Source: Gamsiella multidivaricata (taxonomy: Eukaryota > Mortierellomycota > Mortierellomycetes > Mortierellales > Mortierellaceae). Taken from it: DNA of 64,000 nt. The notes under the pieces are model-generated. The model saw only the letters and a list, made by a program, of their open reading frames with translations, was not told the DNA's origin and did no database searches. Below are positions 40,001 to 51,849 of the stretch, in pieces. The stretch is taken from contig NW_026251753.1 in NCBI RefSeq assembly GCF_025024155.1, forward strand, positions 62,001 through 126,000, in the 5' to 3' direction. Within the stretch, counting starts at the first letter, position 1; the number at the start of each line of letters is the position of its first letter. The position numbers were made by a program, and so were the translations under genes.

Positions 40001-42252
40001 CCTCCGTCAACTACTCAATGGAGATGAAAATATGAATTGTAAGTTGAGTAAAGAATAATGATAAAGAAACATTTTGCCACCGTCTTTGCAGTCGCTATCA
40101 ACAGAAATAACTTACGCTTCCACCAGCACCGAGAGTAGCACTCGTCATGAGAACCTCCTCCAAGAATTCGTTGTCAGAGTTCTTGATCAGGTTCAACAAC
40201 TCGTCAGGAAGGGTATCGCGATTCTTTTCGAGGAATCCATCGCAGTCGTAGGTGACATCGTGGGCATAATGCGAGATAGTGAAGGCAGAGTTGGAGAATC
40301 GAGGCTTGGTGAACCACTTCTTATGCTTCTCAGTACCGAGCTGGGAGAAGAGCTTGTTGCACCAGCTCTGGTCGGAACCACCGGGCATACGGGATTCCTC
40401 GTCCAGGAGCGACAGGACTCCCAGCTTGCCCTCGATCATCTCGATACATGGCTGATTATCACTGAACTCAATGAACTTCCAGTCGATCTTTTCACGGACG
40501 TACTCTTCCTGCTCCAGCTTGAAGACGTGCTGGTTGAATTCCTGCTGCAACTTCTCGTTGGCATAGTTAATACAGAACTGCTCGAACGAGTTCTTCTTGA
40601 AGTGCTCGAAACCATAAATATCGAGCACACCAATGAAAGAGTGGATTCTGCTGGCGACGGCTTCGCTGGAAAGACTGGAGTTAATGTTGTTGACCAGCCA
40701 GTCAAACAGAGATGAATAGATATACTTGGCTACAGAGTCACGGACGATCAAACTCTGCTCGGGCTTCAGGGAGGAGACGATCTTCTCAGAGCGAGTCGTG
40801 ATCTGCTTCTTGACTAGCCACTTCTTAAACTCTGTGAGAGGAATGCCGAGGACACGGGTAGCGGTGATCAAGGAAGGATCTTCATCGGCAATTATGGCGT
40901 CGGTACGACCGGTGACTTGAATGTTACCGATGTGAATAAGAGCAGCCAAGAGGCGGAAAATGTCCCACTGCGCCTGAACAGAGATACCGATCGTCGAGAG
41001 AGCGCGTTGTGTAATCTCGAATTCGGCAGCATCGTCGACACCGTTGATGGTCTGGACGCCGCCCTGATTCAAGTAGCTGAACTGTTGGATTGACTGGAGG
41101 TCAAGTTCCTTCTTCTCTGAGGGGGGCGCACCAGCGACGAGCTGGTAGAAGATATGGTAGTTTCGCTCATGCTCAGGCTGGTAAACCAGACGGGATCGCT
41201 CCAGGAGATAGGTTCTGATCTTGGCTCCGATAATGTTACGCTCCTTGTCGAACTGGATCTCTGTGAATTTACCGAAACGGGACGAATTGTCGTTACGGGT
41301 CGTCTTGGCGTTACCGAAGGCTTCCATAATTGGATTGGTGGCCAAGATCTGCTCTTCGGTCTCGCTCATCCCGGTCTTGGAGGCATCGACACCACGTTCG
41401 CTGTCGTCGGCGGTAGCAAAGTAACGCATGATGAACTTTGCGCTAACAGTCTTACCGGCACCACTATAGAAATGAACAATGTGAGGATTAGTAAAGTGTG
41501 AAAGGAGATGCAGAAGAAGAATATCAGGAAGTCTGAAAGAGAAATCGTTACCTCTCTCCGGAAACGACAATAGTCTGGTTCTTTTCGTCGCGGATCATGC
41601 AACGGTATGCATCCTCGGCGATGGCGAACAAATGGGGCTCTAGCTCACCGCGTCTCCTTCCAGAGTAGGCCTGGATGATATCTTGAGTGTAGAGGTTGAC
41701 ACGTGCGAAAGGATTGGCTGCGATCAGGACAATTCCGGAGTATGTGTAGATGTTGCAGTGCGAGTAACGCGTTCTGATGTTGCTCAAGACTAAGGTAGCA
41801 GAAGATACATGGTAGGTGATGTTAGCGGGTCGTATCATGACTGGGAAATCGCAAGATTGAAATCGTCGGCATGAAGGGCTTACCTGCTGGTTCGTTCAGA
41901 TATGAAAGATTCGTCAAATCCTCTGTGCCCTCCAAAAGGGGAGGGTTACGCATGGGTGGGAGGATGGCATTGTTGGAATCTTGGATCTTGGTGAGTGTGG
42001 ACGAGAAGACATGGTCCTATTAAGTTGTAGCGTTGACAGGTCGTTTTTTGTTAGAAAGATGAATTAAGTATGAAGGAAGCATCGAGGTATTCACTGTGAA
42101 AATCTTGTTACCTTTCCATTATCGTCCACAAAGGTCATGGTGACCTTTCCATCAGCGGCGACATCCTGTGTGTTCAGCGTAGCACTGATCCAGCCCTCCT
42201 TGTCATCTGTGAACCAGCACTTTACGCCCTTGACATAGGTATCCAGTGACAT
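37017..42252 (-). CDS. class V myosin heavy chain
   Basis: Model: complement(join(37017..40010,40116..41463,41552..41789,41884..42016,42112..42252)), 1617 aa; four introns of 88-105 bp, all phases verified. Class V myosins carry vesicles and organelles along actin towards sites of polar growth. Seen: SH3-like N-terminus (KGVKCWFTDDKEGWISA), motor domain with P-loop GESGAGKT (169-176), NDNSSRFGKF (switch I), DIYGFEHFKKNSFEQFCINYANEKLQ (switch II/relay; quoted in parts) and the actin-binding HYIRCLKPNE. Six IQ motifs follow (about 770-910), then a coiled coil (about 910-1090) for dimerisation, a linker, and the globular DIL cargo domain to the end (for example LLTTQMWKYGYIKESERL). The length equals yeast Myo2-type proteins. 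The start at 42252 is the first ATG. Confidence 0.97.
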
Positions 42253-43445
42253 GTTTGGTGGCAATCAACGGTCTAAAGGATTGGGGGGACGGTGTTTATG
42301 AGGTGTTAAGGTCTTGTTCCGACAGGCGGTTCATTCATCAAAGGGTCATCGAGTCGTTAGGCGTTTCCAGGGATCATCAAAGTCGTCAAAGTCGTCAAAG
42401 CCATGAAAAAAAAGTTCGAATGGAGTGATCGTTAAAGATATGGAGTCGTAAAAAATAAATATTCGTTGAAGGGGGGAAAGGTTGTAGTGGTAAAAAAAAA
42501 AAATGTTTAATTGGTGCCTTATCAGACCTATGATAGGCCCTAAATATAAAGACGCATGTCGGGAATAATCACAAAATAAAATAGAAGGCAGCATCGACGG
42601 GAAGACGCAGTTTAAATATACGAATATGCAAGAGAAAGCCGACACCCGAATGCTGCTGTCCAGACCACCTGGACATCGACACCCATAGCATTGCACAACA
42701 TCGCAACGCATATGTGTGGAGTAGTCGATCACGGGGCAAGGAAAGCTGGGGCAGGACAGGACAACCACCCACATTACCCACAGAACTCTTCAGCCTAGCC
42801 AGCGACTATGTTGAACCACATCTTCACCTGTCAGCTCTGTGCATTAGACGCTCCCTGTGGTCTTTCTTCACTTCCCCCTAAATCTGTTTTTTCTCTCTCT
42901 CTCCTGCCATCTACGGGGGTCGATCTTGAAATGCACAACAAGTAAGACAGCAGGGAAAGAAACCTGAAGACGTATAGGTAGGAACAATGGGAATCCGCAA
43001 GACTGTATGATGTATGCAAAGGAAATGACTGGTCAACCCGAGCCAGAGCAATTACTGCTTTCCCTTGTCCTCTATACCCCATCGAAGCATAGAGTATTGG
43101 CGAACGCGATGTAGACAACCACAGAACCGTCGTTGTGGAACTGCTTATGTCGGATCAACGACAACAAAGAGACAATGAAAACGGAATAAAGAAACGACCA
43201 AACGACCAAACGACCACCTTCGAGAACTGGAATCACCCTTTCAGAACAGAATGAGAACCCTCTTTTTTCGGTCATCCCACCGAGTCAAGTGCCCTGAAAT
43301 GAGTCGAGGGCACCATCCCACATTTCTGTGGCCAAGATGATGAGCACCCTTAAAGTTCCCTAGTTTTGGTTGTTGTGCTCACATAAACAGGGAGAATTGT
43401 GGCGACGGTGTCGTGCAGGGGAGGGGAGCACAAGGCCATGCGGTG

Positions 43446-43498
43446 CACACACACACATACACATATATACACACACACACACACACGCACACACATAC
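43446..43498. repeat. CA microsatellite
   Basis: About 53 bp of imperfect CA repeat with a TATATA interruption; noncoding. Confidence 0.9.
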
Positions 43499-44130
43499 AG
43501 TTCCCGATTGCCACGTTTCTCTCCACGTTTTTTGCTCGCTCCCTTCTTTCACGCCATCGCCAGTGGGCGACAGGCAGCAACAAGACCCTATAGCTTACCT
43601 ATGATGCGGTAAATGCTGACGGATATATAAAAGGTGAAGTTACGCCAGGAACACACTGCAGTTATGTAGACAGAGTGTGCTCTAGTGAAGCGTTATATAA
43701 AAGGGAAAAAAAATAAAAATAAAGAACAAACAAGAAGGAAACGAGATGAGGGATGAAGGAGGGGAGATGAAGGAGGGGATGGAGAGGAGGAGCTGAAGAT
43801 GATGAGGGTCGGTGGAAGGGAGGCGAAGGGTGAGGGAGAAGGAAGAAGAAGAGGAAGAAGAAGAAGAGAGAGAGGGAGGGAAGGAGGGGCGGAAAAAAAA
43901 GAAGGTTTCCCCTCCTTTGTGTTTACTTACCAGTCAGTCAGGCCCGTTCTAGCGGTATCTCTCGGTGGCCCTCTTTTTCCTTGTGTACCGATTTACAGTC
44001 AATGTGTGTGTGTGTGTAACGAACGAGTTTTTTTTTTTTTCCCTCCTCCTCCTCCTTTCTCCCTCCTCCTTCTTTTCAAGTAGCCGGACTGGGGAGCATG
44101 GAATTGTGGGCATCCGTATCGACAATGACA

Positions 44131-44210
44131 ATGAACAAGACCATTGGACAGGACCATTGAACAGGACCATTGAGCAAAGCCAATTGAGCAGGGACCATTT
44201 GGACATGGAG
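44131..44210. repeat. degenerate 13-15 bp repeat around GGACCATTGA
   Basis: Four or five diverged copies of a unit containing ACCATTGAACAGG occur in tandem. No function is evident. Confidence 0.7.
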
Positions 44211-44656
44211 TAGGCACAGGGTTTGCCTGTGTGGCGAGTAAGATCGGGCCCGCGAGATTGCAGACGAATCAGAGGTGGCCGGTCCAGGGGGAGGAGGTCC
44301 CTGGACCAAATCTTTGACAGCCGTTAAAAAAAAATATAAACCTACTTTTGTACGTGTTTTGCAGCACGTAAGGTTAGTGTGCAAATCTTGTCTGCACCAC
44401 ATGTTGTACTCGCAAGGCTAACAAGGCTAGCAAGGCAAACAAATCAAACAAGCATGCAGATGCACTACCATAGTCTAACACCATGCAGGTTATGTTGCGG
44501 ACAAACGGGGACCGATTCTTTACTCGTGTCAACAAAAACGTATTTACAAGATCCGCTGGTAAATAGGAAACGAAAACAAAAAAGCAGAAAAAAAAGGACT
44601 GAACGGGTAAAAGGGCACCCAGCGACTACTGTTGTAAGCAAGTCAAGTCGAGTCCT

Positions 44657-44987
44657 TTAAATGTCCTTCTTGACCTCCGCCGTGGTACCCCTCAGCTTCA
44701 TCTCCATGACATTATTCTCGTCCGCCAGGCGGAGATACTCCTGCTGCTGCTGTTTGGCCTGCTTCTTCAAGTTCTCAAAATCACGCTGGGCACCTTCGTG
44801 GCTGGCAACAATCTCTGACAGATCCTTGACCTCCTTCTTCAGCTTGGTCTCTGACTCCAGCACGCGCTCATATTCTTTGCTCTGCTGTGCTGCCTATTTG
44901 GTACAAGAAAACACATGCAAAGTTCCGTATGTTCAGGAAAGCGTCTTTTTCCTCGTATCAAAAGTGACGACTGACGATGTGTGACAG

Positions 44988-45027
<40 letters not shown>

Positions 45028-46046
45028 ATGACAAAGCACGCTTACCTGCTTCTTAACAATTTCCATCTTTTCTTCACTCTTGAGAAGATCCAAGATCAGG
45101 AAGAAAGTGCGGTTCAGGATGAGGGACAGGAAGAGCGTGAATCCAGTGAGGTACCTATCACACAGCATTTGGCAGACAGGGCCCTCAAAATCAGTCCAAC
45201 TGAAGCATTCGGGCGTAATGACATTGCTTTCGGCTTCGAAATTAGTAAGAAAAATAAAGCTACTTACATGTTGCGCTGAGCATAGAATCGACGGGCGGCA
45301 ATGCTGGTCTCTGCTCCCTGAGCATGATGAACAGGTGGGGTGTTCTCGGTGATTACTTCGACCTTGATGACACGGTTGAGAGAGTCTAATAAACCCCAAT
45401 ACGCAGGATAAAAGATATTAGGAATTAATGACATGTTTGTGTTCTAAGCATGATGAAGAGACCACATGGAGTTTGTCTAGTGATGATGCTGCGTCGACTG
45501 TAAGGAGGCATAGAGCAATGAGATACATACCGACAAAGAGGATGAACACGAAACTATCGAGTGCAATTGATCCGAAACAAAGATAAAAATATGAGTTCAG
45601 CGATCCAGTCATGTCCGCACGAGCTGCTGAAAACGCCACGTATTTGCAATCACTCACATGAATACGATCTTCATCACATATTGAATGTGGCCCATGAACG
45701 GAGACTCGGCGAGGAACTTGAGCACTCCTCTTCTCCAATTCATTGGCAAGGGAATCTGTTTTATAGTTGATAAGGGTCATATCACGGCGATGTTAGATTA
45801 ATATCGCGTTCAATTTACGAGGCTCTGAGCAATATACACTGCGTGTTCATTCGAATCTTACGATCAGGAGGATGAAGACAATCATCTAATCGTTTGAAAT
45901 GAGCAAAGAAAAAGTCAAAGTCGACGCCTGGTTAGTGGTAGGTATGAACAGCAGGTGGTGCTGGTCCAGAGTGGGGAGAGTAGCATAAGAAGTTCACTTG
46001 CCTCGGTCATCAACAGGGTGAAGATCATAGTGTAAGGCAGCGACAT
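44657..46046 (-). CDS. BAP31-like ER membrane protein (Yet family)
   Basis: Model: complement(join(44657..44893,45046..45154,45268..45385,45531..45553,45658..45755,45862..45885,46002..46046)), 217 aa. The seven exons include two of only 24 and 23 nt. Intron 1 (45886-46001) has a GC donor, GAG|GCAAGT, the known minor-class consensus; moving to a GT would break the frame. BAP31/Yet proteins are ER membrane factors linked to export and quality control of membrane proteins. Seen: an N-terminal membrane segment (LPYTMIFTLLMTEMIVFILL), then PLPMNWRRGVLKFL, two further membrane segments (MKIVFIFVFILFVDSLNR and LTGFTLFLSLILNRTFFLI), a cytosolic coiled coil, and a C-terminal KKDI, a KKxx ER-retrieval signal as in mammalian BAP31. 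Confidence 0.93.
44991..45022. repeat. GA microsatellite in BAP31 intron
   Basis: About 32 bp of GA (CT on the transcript strand) inside the last intron. Confidence 0.88.
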
Positions 46047-47181
46047 GGTGGCAAGGGCTGTGTGGAATGTGTTTAAAAGCGGTGGTGGTGGTGGGGTGTG
46101 GGGTGTGAGGTGTGTTGTTGGAAGGAAGGAAAGAGAAGGATGTGTCTGTATGGAGCCGTCAAAAGGATGGGAGGAAAAGTCTCAGATATCGCATAGAAAG
46201 TGGTATGCCGTGTAAAAATGACACCGGCCAATTATGGCGCGTCATTGTCTCGTGAAAAATGACTTCACCATTTCACGAATGAAAAAAGCGCGTCCTTTTC
46301 TCCTGGTCCGTGTTCATCCCCTAGACCCCTAGACGGCCGGTGATTGTCTTTTGTTTGATACAGCGATATGCGGCTGGTTCCTGTCTTGCTGCTGCTCAGT
46401 CCATCACAGTGCCGGGCTAGCTCTATGGGGACACAAATGAAGAGACAGCTCCATCAACATCCGATTCGATAGGGTGCGCTCTTTTTATCCCGTGCCTTTC
46501 CTATTTGGAGCATCAACAGACTTCCCCCTCCCCACACAACATCCACCCACAATCTTTCTCTGCTTCTTCCCTTGCCCCTTCATTTGACTGGTGTGCCGCC
46601 TCTTTATCTTTTTATTGCGTGGATGGTGTCATTGCGAATAGAGGGCAACCACGGTTCCCTGCTGCTCAGCAGTTGCCACCAACATTAATTGTGACTATTT
46701 TTTGGTATGAAAAAAAGTCGGTCCACCTGCTCTCTTGCCATGGGGAAAAAAAAAAGTTTCCCTTCCACTTCCGCCTGCGCCCTTTTTCTTCGCTCCGTCT
46801 TCTCTTTTCCTCCCTTCCACCTGGACCTTCTCTTCCTATTCTTGGTCAGAGATCCATCCTTGACCTCACACTCCTCCTCCTCCTCCCCATCCGCTTCCCT
46901 TTCGCCAAACTTGGCCTGCCCCTCGTCTCGTCTCGTCGTCCTGCCCTGTCTTGCTTATCCCCTGCCTATAACTGTCCTACACCCTTTCCAAACTCACTCA
47001 AGCCCTTCTTCCCCTACCCTCATCAGACAACACCAAAGTCAGACGTATAACCGCAGCAGCAGGCTTCCTTTTCCACAAGCATTGTCGTATCGTCCATTTC
47101 TACCACTCGCCAAGAGCGACTCCCACAGCCCTCTTTCCCCTTGTTTCCCCCCGCTCCACTGTCCTTTCTCTTTGATTTCCG
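46047..47181. promoter_or_regulatory. divergent spacer, BAP31 / Yippee
   Basis: 1.1 kb. The right half (46500-47180) is pyrimidine-rich leader of the Yippee gene and gives Ser/Pro/Phe-rich chance ORFs. The left part near 46080-46110 is GGTGGT-rich. No other signal is seen. Confidence 0.5.
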
Positions 47182-48119
47182 ATGGGAATCGTTTACAAGA
47201 AATCTCTACACGGCGAAAGCGACGAAAAGATCCTGGTCTGCAACAACTGCAAGACTCACTTTGCAACCTACGACCAAATCCTCTCCAAGGTACAATTTGC
47301 TTTCTGCATACATTGCATCCCCTAAGTGAAAGACATGTTCTCATTCTGTGGTTTATACCCACATGAACGTGAACATGAACGTGAATACAAACATGCTGTT
47401 GCTAGTCAGCGCGACGGACCTGACGGTACGAGAACAATTGATAAAAAAAAAAAAGTCTTATTGACTCGTTTTCTTTCTCCTTTTCCTCCTACCCTAATGC
47501 TCGATATATGCTTTCGCGCACATGGCACTCTTAGAACTTCCATGGACAGTACGGAAAGGCGTACCTCTTCAACACTGTGTAGGTCTCATTCTTTCCGTTC
47601 AACCTCGTGCACAGTTTAATGTGGGACTGTTTTGATGGGCTAATTCCGATTATTTCATGCTACTGCTTCCTGTTCCTTTTTTAGGATCAATGTCTACACG
47701 GGCGAAGCCGAAGACAGGTCCATGAGGACAGGGCTGCACACTGTCCAGGATATCCACTGCGCCGAGTGCTCGACTGTTGTCGGGTGGAAATATGTAAGCA
47801 CGCTCTCTGTATCTCTTCCTGGCGCAAACGAAAAGCATTCGCATTCAACAGCATCAGTGCCTATTGTAGCCGGCTCTAGTGCCCAGGGTATATCTCGATT
47901 ATACTCCCCTCGTCGTGATTGGGAGGGATTATTGGATCATTTTTACCCTTCAATCATAAGGCTGACCAGTCCACGCTGCTCACTCGATCGCTCCTCCTAA
48001 TGACCACATTCTGCTCTCGCTGTTCTCGCTTATCAAATTAGCTCGTGGCCTACGAACCAAGCGAGCAATACAAAGAGGGACATTTCATTCTAGAACGAAC
48101 CCTGCTGCACTGCGTGTGA
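47182..48119 (+). CDS. Yippee-family zinc-binding protein
   Basis: Model: join(47182..47289,47535..47578,47685..47793,48042..48119), 112 aa; phases exact. The Yippee domain is a small beta-fold with one zinc. Seen: Cys20-x2-Cys23 and Cys76-x2-Cys79, that is CxxC-x52-CxxC, the exact Yippee spacing, plus DFHGQYG-like [26 protein letters not shown] and VGWKY. The tail [13 protein letters not shown] is also typical. Yeast Moh1 and animal YPEL proteins are relatives; YPELs are tied to cell-cycle and centrosome functions, and the fungal role is poorly known. Confidence 0.96.
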
Positions 48120-49131
48120 AAGTGGAAATGCGACAGGAGTGGGAACAGGAGCACCGTAGCCCCTAGACCAAACACTTGGCCTACAGCTGTTTTTTTTTTA
48201 TTCATTTGCCATTTCAACATACAGTGCCAAGGATTAACATTGGGCACACTTTGAATACGTATGTCAGCACAGCATATATACACTCAACAACGCTTTATTT
48301 CATTTCTGTTGCTTCCTCGCTCCCTCGTTCGTTTGCCTATGGCTGTTTGGCCTTAATAGTTTCGCGTCTGTTCTCTCTCTCTCTCTCTCAAAAAAAAAAA
48401 ATCCAATCCGTGCCAAGGTATCCAGGAATAAAATGATGGATCGACAATCTCGCCACATTTTTTTTTTATATTTTTATATTTTTTCAGAACATTACTCGCT
48501 CATTCCATAACTCGAACAATGGCTTCTTCAGTTGTTTCTTCTGTCTGATTTTATTTTATTTTATTCAGCATAAAGCTATTGTCCTTTCTAGGTCAGAACT
48601 GGTAGTTATAAAACCGAGGCACCTTGTTATCCTGTCAGCATGCAAGGACGTATTATCTAGATAGGTATTCAAAAAATCATCTCAATAAAGACCATACCAC
48701 TCCTTTGTTCATAGCGCTATTTTTTTTTTTTTTGCTTCCAACACTCTCGGTAATCTACAAACACCGCGTTCTTTATACTAGGGTACGTGGTAGTCGCTCT
48801 AACGATCTATTCCTGCTACTTATTCATTACCCTGCAGTTGCTTTTCTTTCTCCACTTCATTAGGCGACGTGGATTGTCATGACTCATCAGTATACAGGTC
48901 TCTCTCATCCTCCCTTCGACCCACTTTCTATTGTGTGATGCAGCAATAGCACCGTATCTCTTATTTTATTATGGTAGTAGGGTTTGAATAAAACAACAGG
49001 GATATTAAGTAATATAATATGTAGTATATGAACAAGGGTGACAACTGAAAGAAAAAGTGGGCGGAGGGAAGGAAGGGATCTGGTTTCTTTTCTCTTTTTT
49101 TTTTTTTTTTTTTTTTTCTTTCTTTCTTTCT
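48120..49131. other. convergent spacer, Yippee / YcnI-like gene
   Basis: 1.0 kb of AT-rich 3' flanks with poly-T runs, including CTTT units and a long T run just past the YcnI-like stop (49090-49132). AATAAA-like hexamers occur near 48426 and 48682. No gene is seen. Confidence 0.5.
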
Positions 49132-49770
49132 TTAGACCATAGCCATCAAGACGGCACCAGCGCCCGCAAGAACGACATGTCCCCATGAAGAACCGAATCC
49201 AGCGGCGGCAGCGCTAGGCTGGTTCGTTGGAGAAGTAACGGCGCCAGCGGAGGGGGTGGTGGTCGAGTTCGAGACATTGATGACCGCAGCAGGGAATCCC
49301 GTAGTCTTTCCGTTCGCGTCGGGGACACTGGTCCAGTTGTTCCATTCGTTGTTCACACAGTGCTGGTAAACGTTCCAGTAGAGGGGGCCAGTCATGGCAG
49401 GCAACTTGAACTGGAGGCCGAAATCCTCGTACATGCTATCGAGCAGTTGACCGTTGGACCAGGTCACGGATCCGACGGTGGTGTTGATGGTGCCGTCGGG
49501 AGTGACGATGGGCACGTCCAGGGGAACCATGTTGATCGTTGTGTTCCAGGGGAGGACCGCGTGGGGCTTGACGGAGGTGACGCCCTTGGGGATCTCGACA
49601 ATGACCAGGTCGGTGCTGTTGCCGTTGCAACCGTGAGGGACGCGGAAGTTGGTCTGGAAGTATGAGTTCGAGACGGCGATATTGGGGTTTGCGGTGACGT
49701 GGGCAGAGACCGAGGGGGCTGTGAAGAGAATGGTCGAGACGACGGCCGAGGCGATGATGGAGAACTTCAT
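49132..49770 (-). CDS. GPI-anchored YcnI-like (DUF1775) protein, putative copper binder
   Basis: Intronless, 212 aa. The signal peptide (1-23) is predicted to be cleaved in SVSA|HVTANPN, so the mature protein begins with His24. The YcnI/DUF1775 domain follows: YFQTNFRVPHGCNGNST, IPKGVTSVKPHAVLPW, a WSNGQL segment and a LYWNVYQHCVNN segment with paired Cys. Several N-glycosylation sequons are present. A Thr/Ser/Pro linker and hydrophobic C-terminus indicate a GPI anchor. In bacteria YcnI binds copper through the N-terminal His and neighbouring acidic and Trp residues, and often sits beside Cop genes; copper binding here is inferred from that. A TATA-like TTTATATCC (49891-49899, reading GGATATAAA on the coding strand) lies about 120 bp upstream. 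Next rightward gene is a Ctr copper transporter. Confidence 0.88.
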   Translation of the reverse strand: MKFSIIASAVVSTILFTAPSVSAHVTANPNIAVSNSYFQTNFRVPHGCNGNSTDLVIVEIPKGVTSVKPHAVLPWNTTINMVPLDVPIVTPDGTINTTVGSVTWSNGQLLDSMYEDFGLQFKLPAMTGPLYWNVYQHCVNNEWNNWTSVPDANGKTTGFPAAVINVSNSTTTPSAGAVTSPTNQPSAAAAGFGSSWGHVVLAGAGAVLMAMV

Positions 49771-51226
49771 GGTGAAAGAGAGTGAGAGAGAGAGGTGAGA
49801 AAGTGAGGAGGGGTGACTGAGTGAAGAGTGAATGAAGACTGAAGAGCGAGGGAGAAAAAAAAAAGAAAGAGGCGGCGGCGGCAGGCCCTCTTTATATCCA
49901 GCAGAAACAAAAGGTGGTATTGTGGCCACGAAAGATGAAAAGAAACGCTGTGGAACTGTATGTCACTGTACGCGCCTCAGCGGGGACGGAGGGAGGAGTG
50001 GGGGGAGCCTAAAAAAAATGTCAGAATGGACAAATGTGCTAGAAGCGTGTACCGCAACAGATGGCAACGATTCGCTCCTTCTTGTCAAACTTTAAATATC
50101 GAATCTTAAACGTTTATCTTCGCGATACCCCTGGTAAAATTCCTATAATGCCTTTGTGGATACTGACACCACACTAGGCAGGCAGGCTAATGCTTATAAA
50201 CTCATCCTGAGCATAAGCAACTATACGTGCCCTCACATGGATAACGGTTGAACGGATCGAACGGGTTGCACTGTTAACGGCCTTCGATATGACCACGGGC
50301 TGTAGCGGGCTACCGTTGTACACCATGTTGGTCCCCCCCCCTCCTTTCCCCCAGGGCGTGAGTGAATTCGAATACCAAATGACTCGCTGTACTCCAGACG
50401 TGGTATTCTCTGTAACCCACCGAGAAAAAGATTCCAGTGCACACAGTAGGACGAGTGAGATTGAGGCAACCAAATCCGGGAGAGTGCAAAGAGTACCGCG
50501 CCCATCTTGACAGGTGCATGTATTAAATGATGGCGGTCCCGAGTCAGGTTCTGACATCTTTGACAGATTGGAGCCTATTAAAGTTTGACACTTCTTTTTT
50601 TTCTTCCCCTCAAGTTATTCCAGATGCAGCTGTCAAACTCAGTCCAGGGTTTTTTTGTTTGGAAGGTTCTCAGCCGCCTGGGTCGGATTTGGTTTTCTTG
50701 ACTCGGGATAACAAAAAGCTGATATTCTGTGATTGAATTTTGACAAAACACAATTTGGGAAAAGGGCGAGGGGGGCGTACCCTTCGGTCCTGTCAAAAAA
50801 AAAAAAGATAAGAGCAAATGGCGTCGCATAGCATCGTAGACTATGTCAGGACAGAGAAATGGCAGGCAGAGAAAGATAATGACCAAAAAGTGTCTATGGA
50901 AATATAGGCGGAGCAAAAGAAAAAAAGAAGGGGCCCGGTTCAGGCGTTTTTTTCTCGGTTGTTTTTTTTTGACATTATTCTATTCTTTTTAAACTGAATC
51001 GAATGGTGCTTTTTTTTTGACGTTCTTCGTCATCTTTCTTCCACCTCGTCTTTCGTTGTACTGTATAGACCACCACTGTCTCTTAATCCAGCTCATGCAA
51101 GCGCTCCGCTGCAATAGAACCAAAGGCGTGCATTCGATATTCAATTGGTTAGTGCTACATGTACTTGTACTGAACAGAAGAAAAAAAAAGAGATGCGAGT
51201 CGAATATACAATGAAGCATGTATGTC

Positions 51227-51260
<34 letters not shown>

Positions 51261-51849
51261 GTCCGCGCCTGTAATCAGTAACCATGAAATAGGTCCAGAC
51301 TGTTATAGACCGGTCCGAACGTACGAGCGCCATCTGTGAAATATACATACCTTCATATGGTACTCGGCGCATCATCGACGGACGGTTCGTTGAGCGAACT
51401 TTGATAAGGCTGTCAAAAGGTTGTCAAAAACGCCACGGGGCTCTTCTGGTAGAGCAACGGACACACCTTTGTATGTCGAGCTCTTTCCATTGCGTTGATA
51501 TATCATCCGCGTACACGATCAGTTTGATGTTTAAAGGTGATTCTATCTTTTATTTTATTTTTATTTTTCAAGTGCGTTTTGTTGTTGTAAAACTCCAGCA
51601 AGGCTACACCGCACAGATGATCGGCACCAAGTACTCAGATATGAGAAGAAAAATAGCATCTAGGGGATCAGATCATTTCATCCGATCATCTAATCGGCAT
51701 TGTCAATAGACTATGCCGAGGCTACATAGCGATTCGGATGTGACGATCGAAGGTTATTATATTTATTGAATAGATGAGATGAAGGCAACGAAAGGTATAT
51801 ATATACAAAAAGCGGGAGACCTTTTACGGTTCTCTATGGACACTATAAT
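49771..51849. other. spacer between YcnI-like and Ctr genes
   Basis: 2.1 kb, upstream of the YcnI-like gene and downstream of Ctr. No ORF is convincing. It holds nine TGTCAAA/TTTGACA heptamers (separate entry) and a T30 run at about 51230-51259. Confidence 0.55.
50083..51428. promoter_or_regulatory. cluster of TGTCAAA heptamers upstream of YcnI-like gene
   Basis: Exact TGTCAAA starts at 50083, 50631, 50791, 51411 and 51422; its complement TTTGACA starts at 50559, 50584, 50739 and 50968. Nine copies in about 1.35 kb compares with roughly 0.2 expected for random DNA on both strands. Five lie within 240 bp (50559-50797). The same heptamer is repeated before the neighbouring Ctr/GPI gene pair. 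Confidence 0.7.

Larger units (their letters stand above)
42253..44656. other. spacer upstream of myosin V / downstream of BAP31 gene
   Basis: 2.4 kb without a supported gene. It holds the myosin promoter, two repeats listed separately and a purine-rich block (43740-43910) that gives Arg/Gly/Glu nonsense frames. Single TTTGACA at about 44313. Confidence 0.5.

Noticed and set aside
37767..40058. Long ORFs antisense to myosin V
   Set aside because: They mirror the coiled coil, IQ and motor coding sequence and have no recognisable domain.
42355..42410. GTCGTCAAA repeats near the myosin start as part of the TGTCAAA family
   Set aside because: The first base differs (CGTCAAA) and the context is a simple AAAGTCGTC repeat.
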